Counted from the stretch's first letter, positions 36,362 through 45,450 are shown. The stretch is 57,357 bases of DNA from Oceanobacillus indicireducens (GCF_014647195.1 NZ_BMOS01000023.1:1-57357), one strand, 5' to 3'. Numbers and translations are program-made. The notes: generated from the letters alone by a model not told the origin.

Positions 36362-36520
36362 TTATAGTGCAGACTTATTATTAAATAAGTAATCCATCAA
36401 ACTATTATAAAAAGGTACTTGATCCGTGACCAAAAATACCGGTAGCATTGCGATCACAACAATTACCGTAAGATTAGCCAAAAAAAACCTTATCACTCCG
36501 TTTCCCAATGTTTTCATACA
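36362..36520 (-). CDS. Small membrane protein, possible (TTG start)
   Basis: A 52-codon frame starts at TTG 36518-36520 behind GAAAGGGGCAAA and encodes a basic head (GKRSDK) followed by one hydrophobic segment (VFLANLTVIVVIAMLPVFLV) and a short polar tail ending at TAA 36362. An ATG one base out of register (36514-36516) would join the same frame only if the run of seven Ts had eight, so the gene may also be frameshifted. It ends before a terminator. Family not recognised. Confidence 0.45.
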   Translation of the reverse strand, partial: CMKTLGNGVIRFFLANLTVIVVIAMLPVFLVTDQVPFYNSLMDYLFNNKSAL

Positions 36521-36668
36521 ATTTGCCCCTTTCGGAATTTATGAATAGTATAACACTATACGTTATGCGAAACAATACCTTTGTTCACATTTCCGTCACA
36601 AATTTAATGCATTTATTTTAATATATTCAATTTTTACCCGATTTAATTGGAATTAAACAGATTTTTTC

Positions 36669-36704
36669 AAAAAAAATGCCCTTACCATTAATCGGTAAGG
36701 ACAT
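36669..36704 (-). terminator. Terminator of ybaK-like gene
   Basis: CCTTACC pairs with GGTAAGG around CGATTAAT, extended by flanking bases, with eight Us on the minus strand, 12 nt after the stop at 36716. Confidence 0.88.
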
Positions 36705-36715
36705 GTTTTCCTGTT

Positions 36716-37195
36716 TTATCCTTTTATATTTAATACTTCACCATCTGTCAGTTCAATTAATTGGACAGGTGTCATTTGAAACACAGCTTTCGGATGTCCC
36801 GCGGCGCCCCATATATCTTCGTATTGAAGTAAATCTTCATCAATGATAACTTTAATCGTCGCATCCTGAATGACTGGCGACACACCGCCTATCGCAAAGC
36901 CAGTTTTTTCTTTCACAAATTCCGCATCTGCTTTTCCTAATGTTTCACCGATCAACTGCCCTAAATGCTTTTCATTAATCCGGTTGGAACCACTGGCTAT
37001 AACGAGCAATGCGTTGTCGGATTCTTTCAATTTAAAGACAATCGACTTCGCAATTTGCGCAACTTTACACCCCAGTGCCTCAGCGGCTTCCTTTGCGGTT
37101 CGTGTGCTATCTGCAAGCTCAATTACTTCATTGTCATATCCCTTCGCAAGCAGAGAATCTTGTATAACTTGCGCGCTTTTCTTTAATTTCCCCAT
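36716..37195 (-). CDS. Cys-tRNA(Pro) deacylase (YbaK/EbsC family)
   Basis: The 159-residue protein matches the YbaK editing domain that removes mis-attached amino acids from tRNA. GCKVAQIAKSIVFKLKESDNALLVIASGSNRI (near residue 45, with the conserved Lys in AKSI), GFAIGGVSPV near residue 98 and VIIDEDLLQYEDIWGAAGHPKAVF near residue 113 are diagnostic. I start at the ATG 37193-37195 preceded by GAGGGGA; the open frame runs 24 codons further. Cognate tRNA inferred from the family. Confidence 0.93.
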   Translation of the reverse strand: MGKLKKSAQVIQDSLLAKGYDNEVIELADSTRTAKEAAEALGCKVAQIAKSIVFKLKESDNALLVIASGSNRINEKHLGQLIGETLGKADAEFVKEKTGFAIGGVSPVIQDATIKVIIDEDLLQYEDIWGAAGHPKAVFQMTPVQLIELTDGEVLNIKG

Positions 37196-37270
37196 TGTAT
37201 GTAATCCCCTCTTTTTATCTTTCATTATAACTAAATATTTGAAAAATATACAGAGGAAAAACTTCACCGC

Positions 37271-38176
37271 TCATTCTGGATGTTTTTTCTTTGTTTCATT
37301 TCCATTGTCCCGAAGAAGATTAAGAAAGACTTCTAAGGCCCTCGTCTGGAATGGAGATTTTGTAATAATCGAGAATTCCCGTAAGAGCGGGAGGCCGTCG
37401 ATTGCAATAATTTTTAAATCTCCATATCTCACTTCTTTTTGAATCGCCCACTTAGATAGCAGGCTAATTCCAAGCCCGGACGCTACCGATTCTTTAATCG
37501 GCTGGGTACTGCTAAAATGCATGAACCGGCAAGGATTAATTCCATAAGTTTGAAATAGCTTCTCTGTCGCTTCTCTCGTTCCAGACCCCTTTTCCCGGAC
37601 AATCCATGTTTCATTTTCAAGATCACGATGCGTTAATCCTTCTTTACTACACAGTTTGCTTGTCGGGGAAGCAACAATAAACATTTCGTCTTCAGCAAAC
37701 GGTTCTATATGAACATCTTTCCTGTTAAAATGCCCTTCGACAATGCCTACATCAAGTTGGTGGGCCGCAACTAAATCTGCAATCCTGACCGTATTTCCGA
37801 TTGTTACAGTCGGTTCAATATCCGGATAATTCCTCTTTAGCTCAGCGATCATTCGCGGCAGAACATATTCCCCAAAGGTATAGCTCGCTCCAATGGCTAG
37901 TGGCCCATTGGCTTTATTCGTTAAATCGTCCACCAGGTTTTGCATCGTTGTATATAAACCTAGAATTTCCTTTCCATAATGATAGACAATCTCACCTGCT
38001 TTATTTAAATGAACGTATTTGTTCGTCCTTTCCAATAAACGCATGCCGATTTGATCTTCTAATGCACGAATATATTGACTCACAGCAGGTTGTGTCATGT
38101 AATGTTCTTCTGCCGCTTTAGAAAAGCTTTTCTTTTCAGCAACGGTTATAAATAGTTGTAAATGTTTATCCATCAT
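37271..38176 (-). CDS. LysR family transcriptional regulator (CysL/YeiE-like)
   Basis: The 301-residue regulator has the LysR winged helix at residues 3-62 (FSKAAEEHYMTQPAVSQYIRALEDQIGMRLLER) and a ligand-binding domain with IVREKGSGTREATEKLF near residue 195. It closely resembles the regulators paired with YeiH-type exporters. It diverges from such an exporter gene 117 nt away, the usual LysR layout, and probably activates it in response to a sulfur compound. Effector unknown. Confidence 0.92.
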   Translation of the reverse strand: MMDKHLQLFITVAEKKSFSKAAEEHYMTQPAVSQYIRALEDQIGMRLLERTNKYVHLNKAGEIVYHYGKEILGLYTTMQNLVDDLTNKANGPLAIGASYTFGEYVLPRMIAELKRNYPDIEPTVTIGNTVRIADLVAAHQLDVGIVEGHFNRKDVHIEPFAEDEMFIVASPTSKLCSKEGLTHRDLENETWIVREKGSGTREATEKLFQTYGINPCRFMHFSSTQPIKESVASGLGISLLSKWAIQKEVRYGDLKIIAIDGLPLLREFSIITKSPFQTRALEVFLNLLRDNGNETKKKHPE

Positions 38177-38293
38177 CTCGCCTCCTTACCTATTCATTTT
38201 TCTTTATTATAACTAATTACTTATGATAATCATTACTATATTTTATTTTTCTTATGAACTTTTCTTAGCTATGCTTAGAAAAGGAGGGGTTCC

Positions 38294-39295
38294 ATGACGA
38301 ACAATGCAAAATCATTTCCTTATTGGTTAGCTGGTATCGCATTTACCTTTTTTATTGCTTTACTCGGCTATTTATTGGCACTCGTACCAGGATTTCAGCC
38401 CGTTGGCCAATTGGCTTGTGCAATCGTTATCGCTGTTCTTTACCGACAACTATTTGGTTATCCGGAAATATTGCGAGCAGGTATTACATTTTCGACGAAG
38501 AAGCTCCTACGTTTCGCTATCATTTTATATGGACTGAAATTAAATATTAATACTATATTCCAAGATGGCATTGGATTGCTCTTCCGTGACGCCATTGTTA
38601 TAGTCTTTGCAATTGGTCTGATGATGTTGCTAGCGAAAGCGTGGAAAGCAGATCAAAATATTTCATTTTTACTCGGGGTGGGAACTGGGATTTGTGGAGC
38701 TGCTGCCATTGCTGCGGTCGCGCCAATAATAAAAACAAAGGATGAAGACACGGCTATTAGTGTCGGTATTATTGCGTTAATGGGAACGATTTTCGCAATT
38801 GGATATACATTAATTAAGCCATTATTACCATTCACTGCAATTGATTATGGAATCTGGTCGGGAATCAGCTTACATGAGCTTGCCCACGTTGCAATCGCGG
38901 CAGAGCCAGCTGGAGAAGAAGCATTAGCTATGGCACTTCTGGCGAAATTGGGTCGAGTATTCCTACTTGTACCGTTCTGCTTCCTTCTTATCTATTTTCT
39001 TAAATTCAAGCGAAGTGAGGAGCAGACACAGGAAAAGATAGAATTCCCTTGGTTCTTGCTCGGATTTATTTTAATGAGTATGTTAGGTAGCTATGTACTC
39101 GGTAGCATCTTCCCTCTTCCTGTGAAGCTTTTAGAAGGCGTGAGTACTGCAACAACCTGGATCTTGACAGCAGCCATGGTTGGCCTTGGATTGAATGTAA
39201 GCCTGAGAGATTTACGTACAAAAGCATTAAAACCATTCATTACAATAGGCATCACCTCTATTTGCCTATCCATTTTTGCTTATTTTATAATTTAA
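38294..39295 (+). CDS. YeiH family putative sulfate exporter
   Basis: The 333-residue membrane protein of the YeiH/UPF0324 family has about ten hydrophobic segments, LLRFAIILYGLKLNI near residue 75, the signature LLGVGTGICGAAAIAAVAPII near residue 125, GISLHELAHVAIAAEP near residue 193 and VGLGLNVSLRDL near residue 297. Family members are proposed, with little direct proof, to export sulfate or related anions. It is controlled most likely by the divergent LysR gene. AAAAGGAGGGG precedes the ATG. Confidence 0.92.
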   Translation: MTNNAKSFPYWLAGIAFTFFIALLGYLLALVPGFQPVGQLACAIVIAVLYRQLFGYPEILRAGITFSTKKLLRFAIILYGLKLNINTIFQDGIGLLFRDAIVIVFAIGLMMLLAKAWKADQNISFLLGVGTGICGAAAIAAVAPIIKTKDEDTAISVGIIALMGTIFAIGYTLIKPLLPFTAIDYGIWSGISLHELAHVAIAAEPAGEEALAMALLAKLGRVFLLVPFCFLLIYFLKFKRSEEQTQEKIEFPWFLLGFILMSMLGSYVLGSIFPLPVKLLEGVSTATTWILTAAMVGLGLNVSLRDLRTKALKPFITIGITSICLSIFAYFII

Positions 39296-39324
39296 TTTGC
39301 ATATTAAAATTTAGAACTGCTAAA

Positions 39325-39352
39325 AGCCATACAACATAAAAGCTGTATGGCT
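39325..39352. terminator. Bidirectional terminator between exporter and kinase genes
   Basis: AGCCATACA pairs with TGTATGGCT; the minus strand continues TTTTAGC and the plus strand CCTTCTTCT. It separates two convergent genes. Confidence 0.7.
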
Positions 39353-39393
39353 CCTTCTTCTACTCATCATTTATCCAACCTGATGCTGTTTGA

Positions 39394-40479
39394 TTAGGCA
39401 TCTTCTAGCGGCAATGTTAACCAAAATGTATTTTTATTTTTTCCTTCCTTCCAACCAATGTCTCCATTATGTCGTTCAATAATTTCTTTCGTAATGCTTA
39501 AACCAAGTCCTGAACCTCCCGTACCTCGACTACGCGACGGATCGACCCGGTAAAACCGTTCGAAGAGCTTTTCCCCCGCGTCGGACGGAATAGGATGGCT
39601 TGGACCAGTGATACCTATATAATAATCGTTTGCTAACCTTTCACCTTTAATCATTATCGTGCCTGAACCAGAATAATAACGAATCGCATTATCAATTAAA
39701 TTACGAAACACCTGTAAAATTCCTTCTCTATCAACTGATAATTCTGCACATTCCACATCGATCTCCAGTGGAATATTTTTATCCTGCAACTGCCAATCAA
39801 ACATGCTCACCGTTTCCTTAAGCAATTTCGCAAGATCAGCATTTTCTTTTTTAAAAAATAATTGTTCCGAAATGTAATCCCATTCCTTCAACGTTTCGAG
39901 CTGTGTAATCATCTTCGTCAGCCGTTCCGATTCTTTATAAAGCGATTCATATAAAGCTGGATCGCCCTCGATAACCCCATTTTTTAATGCATACAAATAG
40001 CCGCTTAAGTTCGCAAGCGGTGTCCGTACTTCATGTGATAAATCCAATACTAATTTCTGTCGCTGTTCATGATTCTTTTTCAACTGATGAACTAATCCAT
40101 TAAAGTTCCTTGTCAACTGACCGATTTCATCACTTGTTGTAACTTCGATAGGTTCTGGATAATCACCTTTTTTCATACTATTTGTAGATTCAATCAATCT
40201 TTTTAATGGGTGGATTAATCGTTTCGTTAGATAAAAATGGGCGATGCTTCCAATGATGATCGCAAGCAGGCTGAAAATCCACAAGTAATAATAAAGTGTT
40301 TTATTAAACTGTGCTTGATTCATTCCAGTCATTGTTCCCATGCTCTCCACAAGAAAACATGCTGTATTGTAGATTGCCCAACTACTTAGAGCAATAAAGG
40401 AAGCTACAATAATGATGTTGATGAAAGTCAAACGAAAGAGAAAGTTTTTCGGCAGCCAGGACGTCTTCTTTTTATTCAT
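39394..40479 (-). CDS. Sensor histidine kinase
   Basis: The 361-residue kinase has two membrane segments (about residues 15-40 and 70-92), a HAMP linker (LIHPLKRLIESTNSMKKGDYP), the phosphoacceptor His in LDLSHEVRTPLANL near residue 150, and the ATP domain with NLIDNAIRYY, ERFYRVDPSRSR and GGSGLGLSITKEI. The sensed loop outside the membrane is short (about 30 residues). I start at the ATG 40477-40479, which overlaps the regulator stop by eight bases. It belongs to the operon with ccdA and a TlpA-like gene, so it may sense oxidative or thiol stress at the membrane (inference). Confidence 0.93.
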   Translation of the reverse strand: MNKKKTSWLPKNFLFRLTFINIIIVASFIALSSWAIYNTACFLVESMGTMTGMNQAQFNKTLYYYLWIFSLLAIIIGSIAHFYLTKRLIHPLKRLIESTNSMKKGDYPEPIEVTTSDEIGQLTRNFNGLVHQLKKNHEQRQKLVLDLSHEVRTPLANLSGYLYALKNGVIEGDPALYESLYKESERLTKMITQLETLKEWDYISEQLFFKKENADLAKLLKETVSMFDWQLQDKNIPLEIDVECAELSVDREGILQVFRNLIDNAIRYYSGSGTIMIKGERLANDYYIGITGPSHPIPSDAGEKLFERFYRVDPSRSRGTGGSGLGLSITKEIIERHNGDIGWKEGKNKNTFWLTLPLEDA

Positions 40480-41155
40480 GAACAAATTTATACCCCATTC
40501 CTCGAACCGTTTGAATCCGTGTTGGAGTTGATGGATTGATTTCAATTTTACTTCTTAACTTTTTAATATGTGCATCAATCGTCCGATCTAACACCGTTTT
40601 ATCCACATTCGGATATAATTGGTCAATTAATTCTTCTCTCGACAAGACAACATTCGGATTCTCCATAAAATAATAAAGGAGATTGAATTCATGTTTTGTT
40701 AAATGAAGCTCCTCATCATATAACAAAACCTCTCCCCTTCTAGGCTTAATGCATAATCCGTCATAGACTATTTTTTGACAGAACTGACCTGTCCGACGCA
40801 TCACTGCTTCAACATGGGCAATTAATTCATCAGGATCAAACGGCTTCGTTAAATAGTCATCTGCTCCGATTTTTAGACCATTAATCCGATCCTCTACCTT
40901 CGCTTTAGCAGAAAGCATAATAATAGAAACTTCATTCGCGGCCTGCTCTTTTACCCACCCGCAAAATTCTTCCCCGCTAAGCTTTGGCAACATTAAATCA
41001 AGGATAATCAAACAAGGACGATGAGTTAAAAAGACTTCCTGCGCTTCCTCACCGTCCACAGCTTCCAAAACATCATACCCAGCCTTTTCCAAATAGATCT
41101 TCACGAGCTTACGAATCATCTCGTCATCCTCAACAACTAATACCGTTTGTTTCAT
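40472..41155 (-). CDS. Response regulator, OmpR/PhoB family
   Basis: The 227-residue regulator has the receiver acidic pair VVEDDE at residues 7-12, phosphoacceptor Asp53 in LIILDLMLP, the switch LSAKA, Lys in DDYLTKPFDPDEL near residue 103, and an OmpR-type winged helix (LTKHEFNLLYYFMENPNVVLSREELIDQLY). It is translated just before its kinase partner and 40 nt after the TlpA-like gene. Targets unknown. Confidence 0.94.
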   Translation of the reverse strand: MKQTVLVVEDDEMIRKLVKIYLEKAGYDVLEAVDGEEAQEVFLTHRPCLIILDLMLPKLSGEEFCGWVKEQAANEVSIIMLSAKAKVEDRINGLKIGADDYLTKPFDPDELIAHVEAVMRRTGQFCQKIVYDGLCIKPRRGEVLLYDEELHLTKHEFNLLYYFMENPNVVLSREELIDQLYPNVDKTVLDRTIDAHIKKLRSKIEINPSTPTRIQTVRGMGYKFVHE

Positions 41156-41195
41156 CCTCTGACACCTCTATATATATTGTAAGGAAAAGAAACTG

Positions 41196-41804
41196 TTATT
41201 TCATCTTTTCGAACTCCTGTATCATCAATTCATAATTCAAAGCACCAAAGGCTTTATTATGAATTGTCCCGTCCGAGTTGATCAAATAGGAAGTTGGGAT
41301 CGGCTGAATGCGATACGCCTCCGCTGCAGCATTCCCTTCATCGGTATAAACAGAAAAGGTGAGTCCATAATCATCGATAAACTGATGAACATCATCAAGG
41401 CTCGTCTCTGTTTCAATTAAATTAACTGCAATAATTTTTATATCTGTATTCTGATGGAACTTCTCCATATCCGGCATTTCTGCACGGCAAGGCGGGCACC
41501 AAGTTCCCCAGAAATTCAGCATGACACGTTCCCCGCGGAAATCAGATAACTGCACCTCTTCCCCGTCCATTGTCTTCAGTTTCACGTCAGGTGCCATATC
41601 ACCAAAATCGAGCCCTTCCTCTTCAGTACTCCCACTTACTGCGATATCGCTGGCCACACTCGCACCCTCTTCTCCGCTTGTTTCTATTTCAGAATCATTC
41701 ACACCATTTTCCTCTACAATTTCCGTATCAGCATCTCCGACAAATTCATAGACCGCCCAGCCAAACATGAGAACAAATACAACAATAAGAATTAACTTTT
41801 TCAT
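41196..41804 (-). CDS. TlpA/ResA-like thiol-disulfide oxidoreductase
   Basis: The 202-residue protein has an N-terminal membrane anchor (residues 3-20), an acidic Ser/Glu linker to about residue 70, and a thioredoxin domain with the active site FWGTWCPPCRAEMP near residue 105 and cis-Pro in IQPIPTSYLI near residue 170. Such proteins act outside the membrane, reducing disulfides in apocytochrome c or other proteins with electrons from CcdA, encoded immediately upstream. No cytochrome maturation genes (resB, resC) are adjacent, so the client may differ. Confidence 0.92.
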   Translation of the reverse strand: MKKLILIVVFVLMFGWAVYEFVGDADTEIVEENGVNDSEIETSGEEGASVASDIAVSGSTEEEGLDFGDMAPDVKLKTMDGEEVQLSDFRGERVMLNFWGTWCPPCRAEMPDMEKFHQNTDIKIIAVNLIETETSLDDVHQFIDDYGLTFSVYTDEGNAAAEAYRIQPIPTSYLINSDGTIHNKAFGALNYELMIQEFEKMK

Positions 41805-41822
41805 CCCAAAAGCCTCCTAATA

Positions 41823-42581
41823 TTATCCTAGCTTTGATAACCATGTATCATCAACAATATCAAGTAAGAAACCAGTAATTTGTGGCATCAGTCCTAAGAA
41901 CAAGACGAGCCCCATGAGAATCATGACGACCGCACCGACCTTCATAATGATGCCACTATGGCGCACAATCCACCTTGTGGAACCGAGGAAAAAGCTTAAA
42001 ACAAGAAACGGCAACGAAAAGCCGACAACATACATCACCGTGTAAAAAATGCCTTGTCCAGGATTGCTAGCTGCCAGTAGTAAAATAGATCCGAAAATCG
42101 GTCCAATACATGGCGTCCATCCAGCCGCAAATCCAAGACCTATTAAAAATGTTCCAATGTAATTCGCCCGCTTTTTCGTATATTGAAAACGCCTTTCTTT
42201 CATCAAGCTTGGAATTGTAATCCAACCACCAACAAAGAGCCCCATGAACATGATTAGGATGCCCGCAATCCGCTGAATAAACAACCCTGAATCTCCTATC
42301 AGCAATCCTTGCACCCACTGTCCAAAGAATGACGCACTTGCTCCAAGGCTAATGAAGACAAGCGATACAGCAATTAGAAAGATTAAAGAATGACTAAGGA
42401 TTTCCTTTCTGATTTTTGTATTTTTACTTCCTTGTAACTCTTTCACACTGATTCCTGTTATATAGGACAGGTACGCTGGAAAAATTGGAAGTACACAAGG
42501 AGATAAGAATGATAACGCCCCTGCACCAACCGCAAGAAATGTGCCCGCAATCAATAGCGTATCTGCTTCAATTCCGCCCAC
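41823..42581 (-). CDS. CcdA-like thiol-reductant membrane transporter
   Basis: The 252-residue protein with six membrane segments passes electrons from cytoplasmic thioredoxin to the outside. The paired cysteines lie in FLSPCVLPIFPAYLSYI near residue 28 and AAGWTPCIGPIFGS near residue 152, as in CcdA/DsbD. It lies 18 nt upstream of the TlpA-like gene, its probable partner, and overlaps the preceding membrane-protein gene by 14 nt. A different locus could encode the main CcdA for cytochrome c. Confidence 0.93.
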   Translation of the reverse strand: MGGIEADTLLIAGTFLAVGAGALSFLSPCVLPIFPAYLSYITGISVKELQGSKNTKIRKEILSHSLIFLIAVSLVFISLGASASFFGQWVQGLLIGDSGLFIQRIAGILIMFMGLFVGGWITIPSLMKERRFQYTKKRANYIGTFLIGLGFAAGWTPCIGPIFGSILLLAASNPGQGIFYTVMYVVGFSLPFLVLSFFLGSTRWIVRHSGIIMKVGAVVMILMGLVLFLGLMPQITGFLLDIVDDTWLSKLG

Positions 42582-43218
42582 GACGATCCCTCTTTCTTAA
42601 AATAATAACGATATTTATTGTAAAAAATAACCAAACAAACCAAGGTGCTATTATATAACCGAACACGGTAACAAATGGTTGTATCGAATAAAGAATGAAC
42701 ACTCCAACAGACCAAACTACCAGTAACATGATGAACAGCAGCTTGTCAGGTAATTGATCATGTACGATGTAATATAAGATAAGAAGCAAGGAGATTAAAA
42801 TAAAGTATCCAATTGTACCACCCGTTTGAAGCCAAACGAGGTAAATAAATTCATACAAAAAAGATGCGACTAAAATTACGGGAATAAATGCTTTCATAAA
42901 TGGGACAGCATTTATTTTTCCCCTCTTTACGTTTATAAACAGGATAATCCCACTGATTAGAATAGCGAGATAAAATGCTTGAGAATCACTTGGGTAAGCA
43001 AGCACTGCCAAAGGATCTTGGATGAACAGCTTCAGATTTGTTAAAATTTTCCCGATCCAAATAAAGATGACAACATTTATCAACTCTGAAACCATCTGTT
43101 CGATATGTATTTTTTTATTGTTTTTAGATAAATCACTCGTTATATAAAAGAAAAGGATACCACCTGCAAAACTCAGAGCAAATACACCTATAGGTATTAA
43201 TTTACTTATTAGCGCCAA
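42568..43218 (-). CDS. Multi-spanning membrane protein of unknown function
   Basis: The 216-residue protein has about seven hydrophobic segments, no cysteine, and no motif I recognise. It ends in the basic tail RKRDRRGRN. It is the first gene of the operon with ccdA, the TlpA-like gene and the two-component system, and overlaps ccdA by 14 nt, so a role in the same redox process or in its signalling is suggested by context only. The start follows GAGAAAAG. Confidence 0.75.
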   Translation of the reverse strand: MALISKLIPIGVFALSFAGGILFFYITSDLSKNNKKIHIEQMVSELINVVIFIWIGKILTNLKLFIQDPLAVLAYPSDSQAFYLAILISGIILFINVKRGKINAVPFMKAFIPVILVASFLYEFIYLVWLQTGGTIGYFILISLLLILYYIVHDQLPDKLLFIMLLVVWSVGVFILYSIQPFVTVFGYIIAPWFVWLFFTINIVIILRKRDRRGRN

Positions 43219-43416
43219 TAACTTTTCTCCTTTATACCATTGTTCTCTCCTTAAGCATACACATTGATTATGAAAGTTCGATGAAAATATTAAATTATTC
43301 AGTGGAGTGATGAAGTAAAGTTTGTTTTAAAAGGAAGGTAGATAAGTCAGCGAGTATTCGATGATGCATTTAAATTGTCCTTAAGTTCCGTTCAGTAAAA
43401 CATAAGAGCGAAAGAA

Positions 43417-43452
43417 AAAGCCCGTCTGAAGTTAATTTTCATCTTGGGCTTT
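43417..43452 (-). terminator. Terminator of the RimJ/RimL-type acetyltransferase gene
   Basis: AAAGCCC pairs with GGGCTTT, with an inner GATGAA/TTCAG stem, and the minus strand continues TTTCTTTC. It lies about 70 nt after the stop at 43522. The rest of the gap 43219-43521 holds no gene. Confidence 0.8.
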
Positions 43453-43521
43453 AGATATTAGAGTGCTCAAGCCTTTCTTTTTTAATAGTTTATGATCTTA
43501 CTATTATTATATTAATGCTTC

Positions 43522-44088
43522 TTAAAAATACAATTTGCACTCGTCTGATAACCGCTCCCATTCTTCTCTTAATATTCCCATTCGAATAGAGTCATAATAT
43601 ATGCCATTGTATAACCGACATTTTCTCAGTCTTCCTTCCAAACGCATTCCCAATTTCTCGCCTAACCGCATCATACGCTCGTTCCCGGACCACGTAGCGA
43701 AGCCCACTCTAACTAAGGGTAAAGTGTTGAACAAATGATCGACCCACGCTTTAAAATAGATGGTTCCGTATCCACCATTCCAATAATCGGGGTTATAAAT
43801 AACAATACCCGTTTCAAGCCAATTTGAAGGCTTATGCTCCCAATAATAGGACACGGTTCCGATCAACTCTCCGTTAACAAACAAGCCCCAGCGATTATCC
43901 TGCTGTACTAGAGATGATTTCATTTCTTTCAGAAAAGCATCGTATGTTACCGCCGCGTGGTCATAATAAGGGGCATCCCATTTTTTCCATTCCGGATTTG
44001 ACTCTTTATATGCTAATACCCACAAGGGCTTTAAATCTGTTTCATTTAACGACCTCATTTCAAGTTCGTTATTTATTTTTATACTCAA
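43522..44088 (-). CDS. GNAT family acetyltransferase (RimJ/RimL type)
   Basis: The 188-residue protein begins ELEMRSLNETDLKPLWVLAY and has WLETGIVIYNPDYWNGGYGTIYFKAWVDHLF near residue 90 and NERMMRLGEKLGMRLEGRLRKCRLYNGIYYDSIRMGILREEW near the end, the layout of acetyltransferases for protein N-termini, antibiotics or other small amines. Its acetyl-CoA loop NGGYGT replaces the usual RGxGxG. Substrate unknown. Confidence 0.9.
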   Translation of the reverse strand: MSIKINNELEMRSLNETDLKPLWVLAYKESNPEWKKWDAPYYDHAAVTYDAFLKEMKSSLVQQDNRWGLFVNGELIGTVSYYWEHKPSNWLETGIVIYNPDYWNGGYGTIYFKAWVDHLFNTLPLVRVGFATWSGNERMMRLGEKLGMRLEGRLRKCRLYNGIYYDSIRMGILREEWERLSDECKLYF

Positions 44089-44175
44089 TTAATTCACCTA
44101 TCTCGTTTTATGTTTGCTGCTATTTATTAAAAACAGTCGGAGCTTAATCCAGCTTAACCAATGATACTGTTAGCT

Positions 44176-44496
44176 TTAGCAATCATGATTGTTTGTAGGC
44201 AGTTTCCCACTCGTAATCTTCCGTAATAATTTGTGCAACACACTTACACATAAATATAGCGTTATACAAATGACTACTAGAAAAATTATATATTTAAAAA
44301 ACAAATTCGGCATTTTCCCTGCAACCCAATTTCCACCGTAATATATAATAAATCCCCCTATACAAGCAACAGCAAGATAGGTAAATCCCGTTCCTAGAAT
44401 TTGAAATTTTGTAAGTTCCTTTAATTTAATTCTGTTTTTATAAATAATATAAGTGACTACCACGATGGATAACACCACAATTAAACTATCTTTCAC
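44176..44496 (-). CDS. Small membrane protein of unknown function
   Basis: The 106-residue protein has three hydrophobic segments (about residues 3-20, 33-52 and 67-87) and a basic C-terminus. It is preceded by GGAGGGATC at good spacing. I do not recognise a family. It stands between two acetyltransferase genes with no obvious operon partner. Confidence 0.65.
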   Translation of the reverse strand: MKDSLIVVLSIVVVTYIIYKNRIKLKELTKFQILGTGFTYLAVACIGGFIIYYGGNWVAGKMPNLFFKYIIFLVVICITLYLCVSVLHKLLRKITSGKLPTNNHDC

Positions 44497-44534
44497 ACGA
44501 TCCCTCCAGAACTCTGAGCACGATAATATGCATA

Positions 44535-44833
44535 CTAAGCTAAATTATTATTTGGCTTTTGTTGTAAAATACTTTGTAGTTTTTTTCGGTATCTATTCTG
44601 AAAAAATTTCTTATCAATTTTCTTATCATTGAACTTTCCAATAACTTTACGGACATCCTTATCGTGAATAATTAATTGTTTATATTCCACTCTTGAAACC
44701 ATTTAGATTTCTTTAAACGGTTTGTATTTTTTCCTATGTCTTCCTCATCAACTGAAAGTAAGGATGGTAAATAAAGTCCTAAGTTTAAAAATAAAATGAA
44801 GCCAAGCAATAGAGCATAGGATAAAAGTTTCAC
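44535..44833 (-). pseudogene. Small membrane-anchored protein, split by a lost G
   Basis: A first frame starts at GTG 44831-44833 behind GAGGGATAACC and encodes one membrane segment (LLSYALLLGFILFLNLGLYL) and a charged stretch up to KKSKWFQEW, ending at 44672. A second frame (44535-44702) continues with EYKQLIIHDKDVRKVIGKF and a very basic tail. Restoring one G at the GAGTGGAA site joins them as FQEW-EYKQL. The composition fits a single protein of about 100 residues. Family unknown. Confidence 0.55.
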
Positions 44834-44922
44834 GGTTATCCCTCCTCGTATCATTACGTATGTACTCCTGCAGAAGTTTCACATATGGCTCGTTTACTGA
44901 ACGATTTAGAATCTGCTTCTCA

Positions 44923-45450
44923 TTAGGAATTTATTCTCTCTATCACCTTGTCTACATCATCCCATACATATATCAACTCACTCAACGTTTTTCCGGCAAG
45001 TTTTATCTGTTTCGTTTCAACTAGCTTCGCACCATAATGTTCATAAAAATACCGGGTTTTATTTTCCTCTAATACTTCGACAAAGACTTTCTCAATGCCT
45101 AATCGCTTAAAATGCAAAAACAGTTCATGAAGTAATTTCCTCCCCATCCCTTTACCCTGAAATTCTTCAAGCAAATAAATGGAAGTTAAGTCACTTGAGT
45201 TCTTCACTATATTGCTTTCTCTTTTCCAAGCATCCGCAAAACCTATAATTTGTCCTTCGTTATTTTCTGCAACAACAATATAATTGTCTTCTCTTGCAAT
45301 ATTTTCCTTCCATAATTCTGTTCGTTGCTCGTAGGAAAGGTTATTCAAGAAATCGTCTGGAATAATACCTTTATAAGTCGTTCTCCAACTGTCTACATGT
45401 ACTTTTGCGATACCGGTTACATCGTCTGAATTAGCTTTTCGTATTTGCAA
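44923..45450 (-). CDS. GNAT family N-acetyltransferase
   Basis: The 175-residue protein has IRKANSDDVTGIAKVHVDSWRTTYKGIIP at its start, a common form for this branch, the acetyl-CoA loop LEEFQGKGMGRKLLHELF near residue 95 (GKGMGR) and VLEENKTRYFYEHYGAKLV near residue 130. The upstream site AGAAAGGAAGGGG precedes the ATG. Substrate unknown. Confidence 0.92.
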   Translation of the reverse strand: MQIRKANSDDVTGIAKVHVDSWRTTYKGIIPDDFLNNLSYEQRTELWKENIAREDNYIVVAENNEGQIIGFADAWKRESNIVKNSSDLTSIYLLEEFQGKGMGRKLLHELFLHFKRLGIEKVFVEVLEENKTRYFYEHYGAKLVETKQIKLAGKTLSELIYVWDDVDKVIERINS

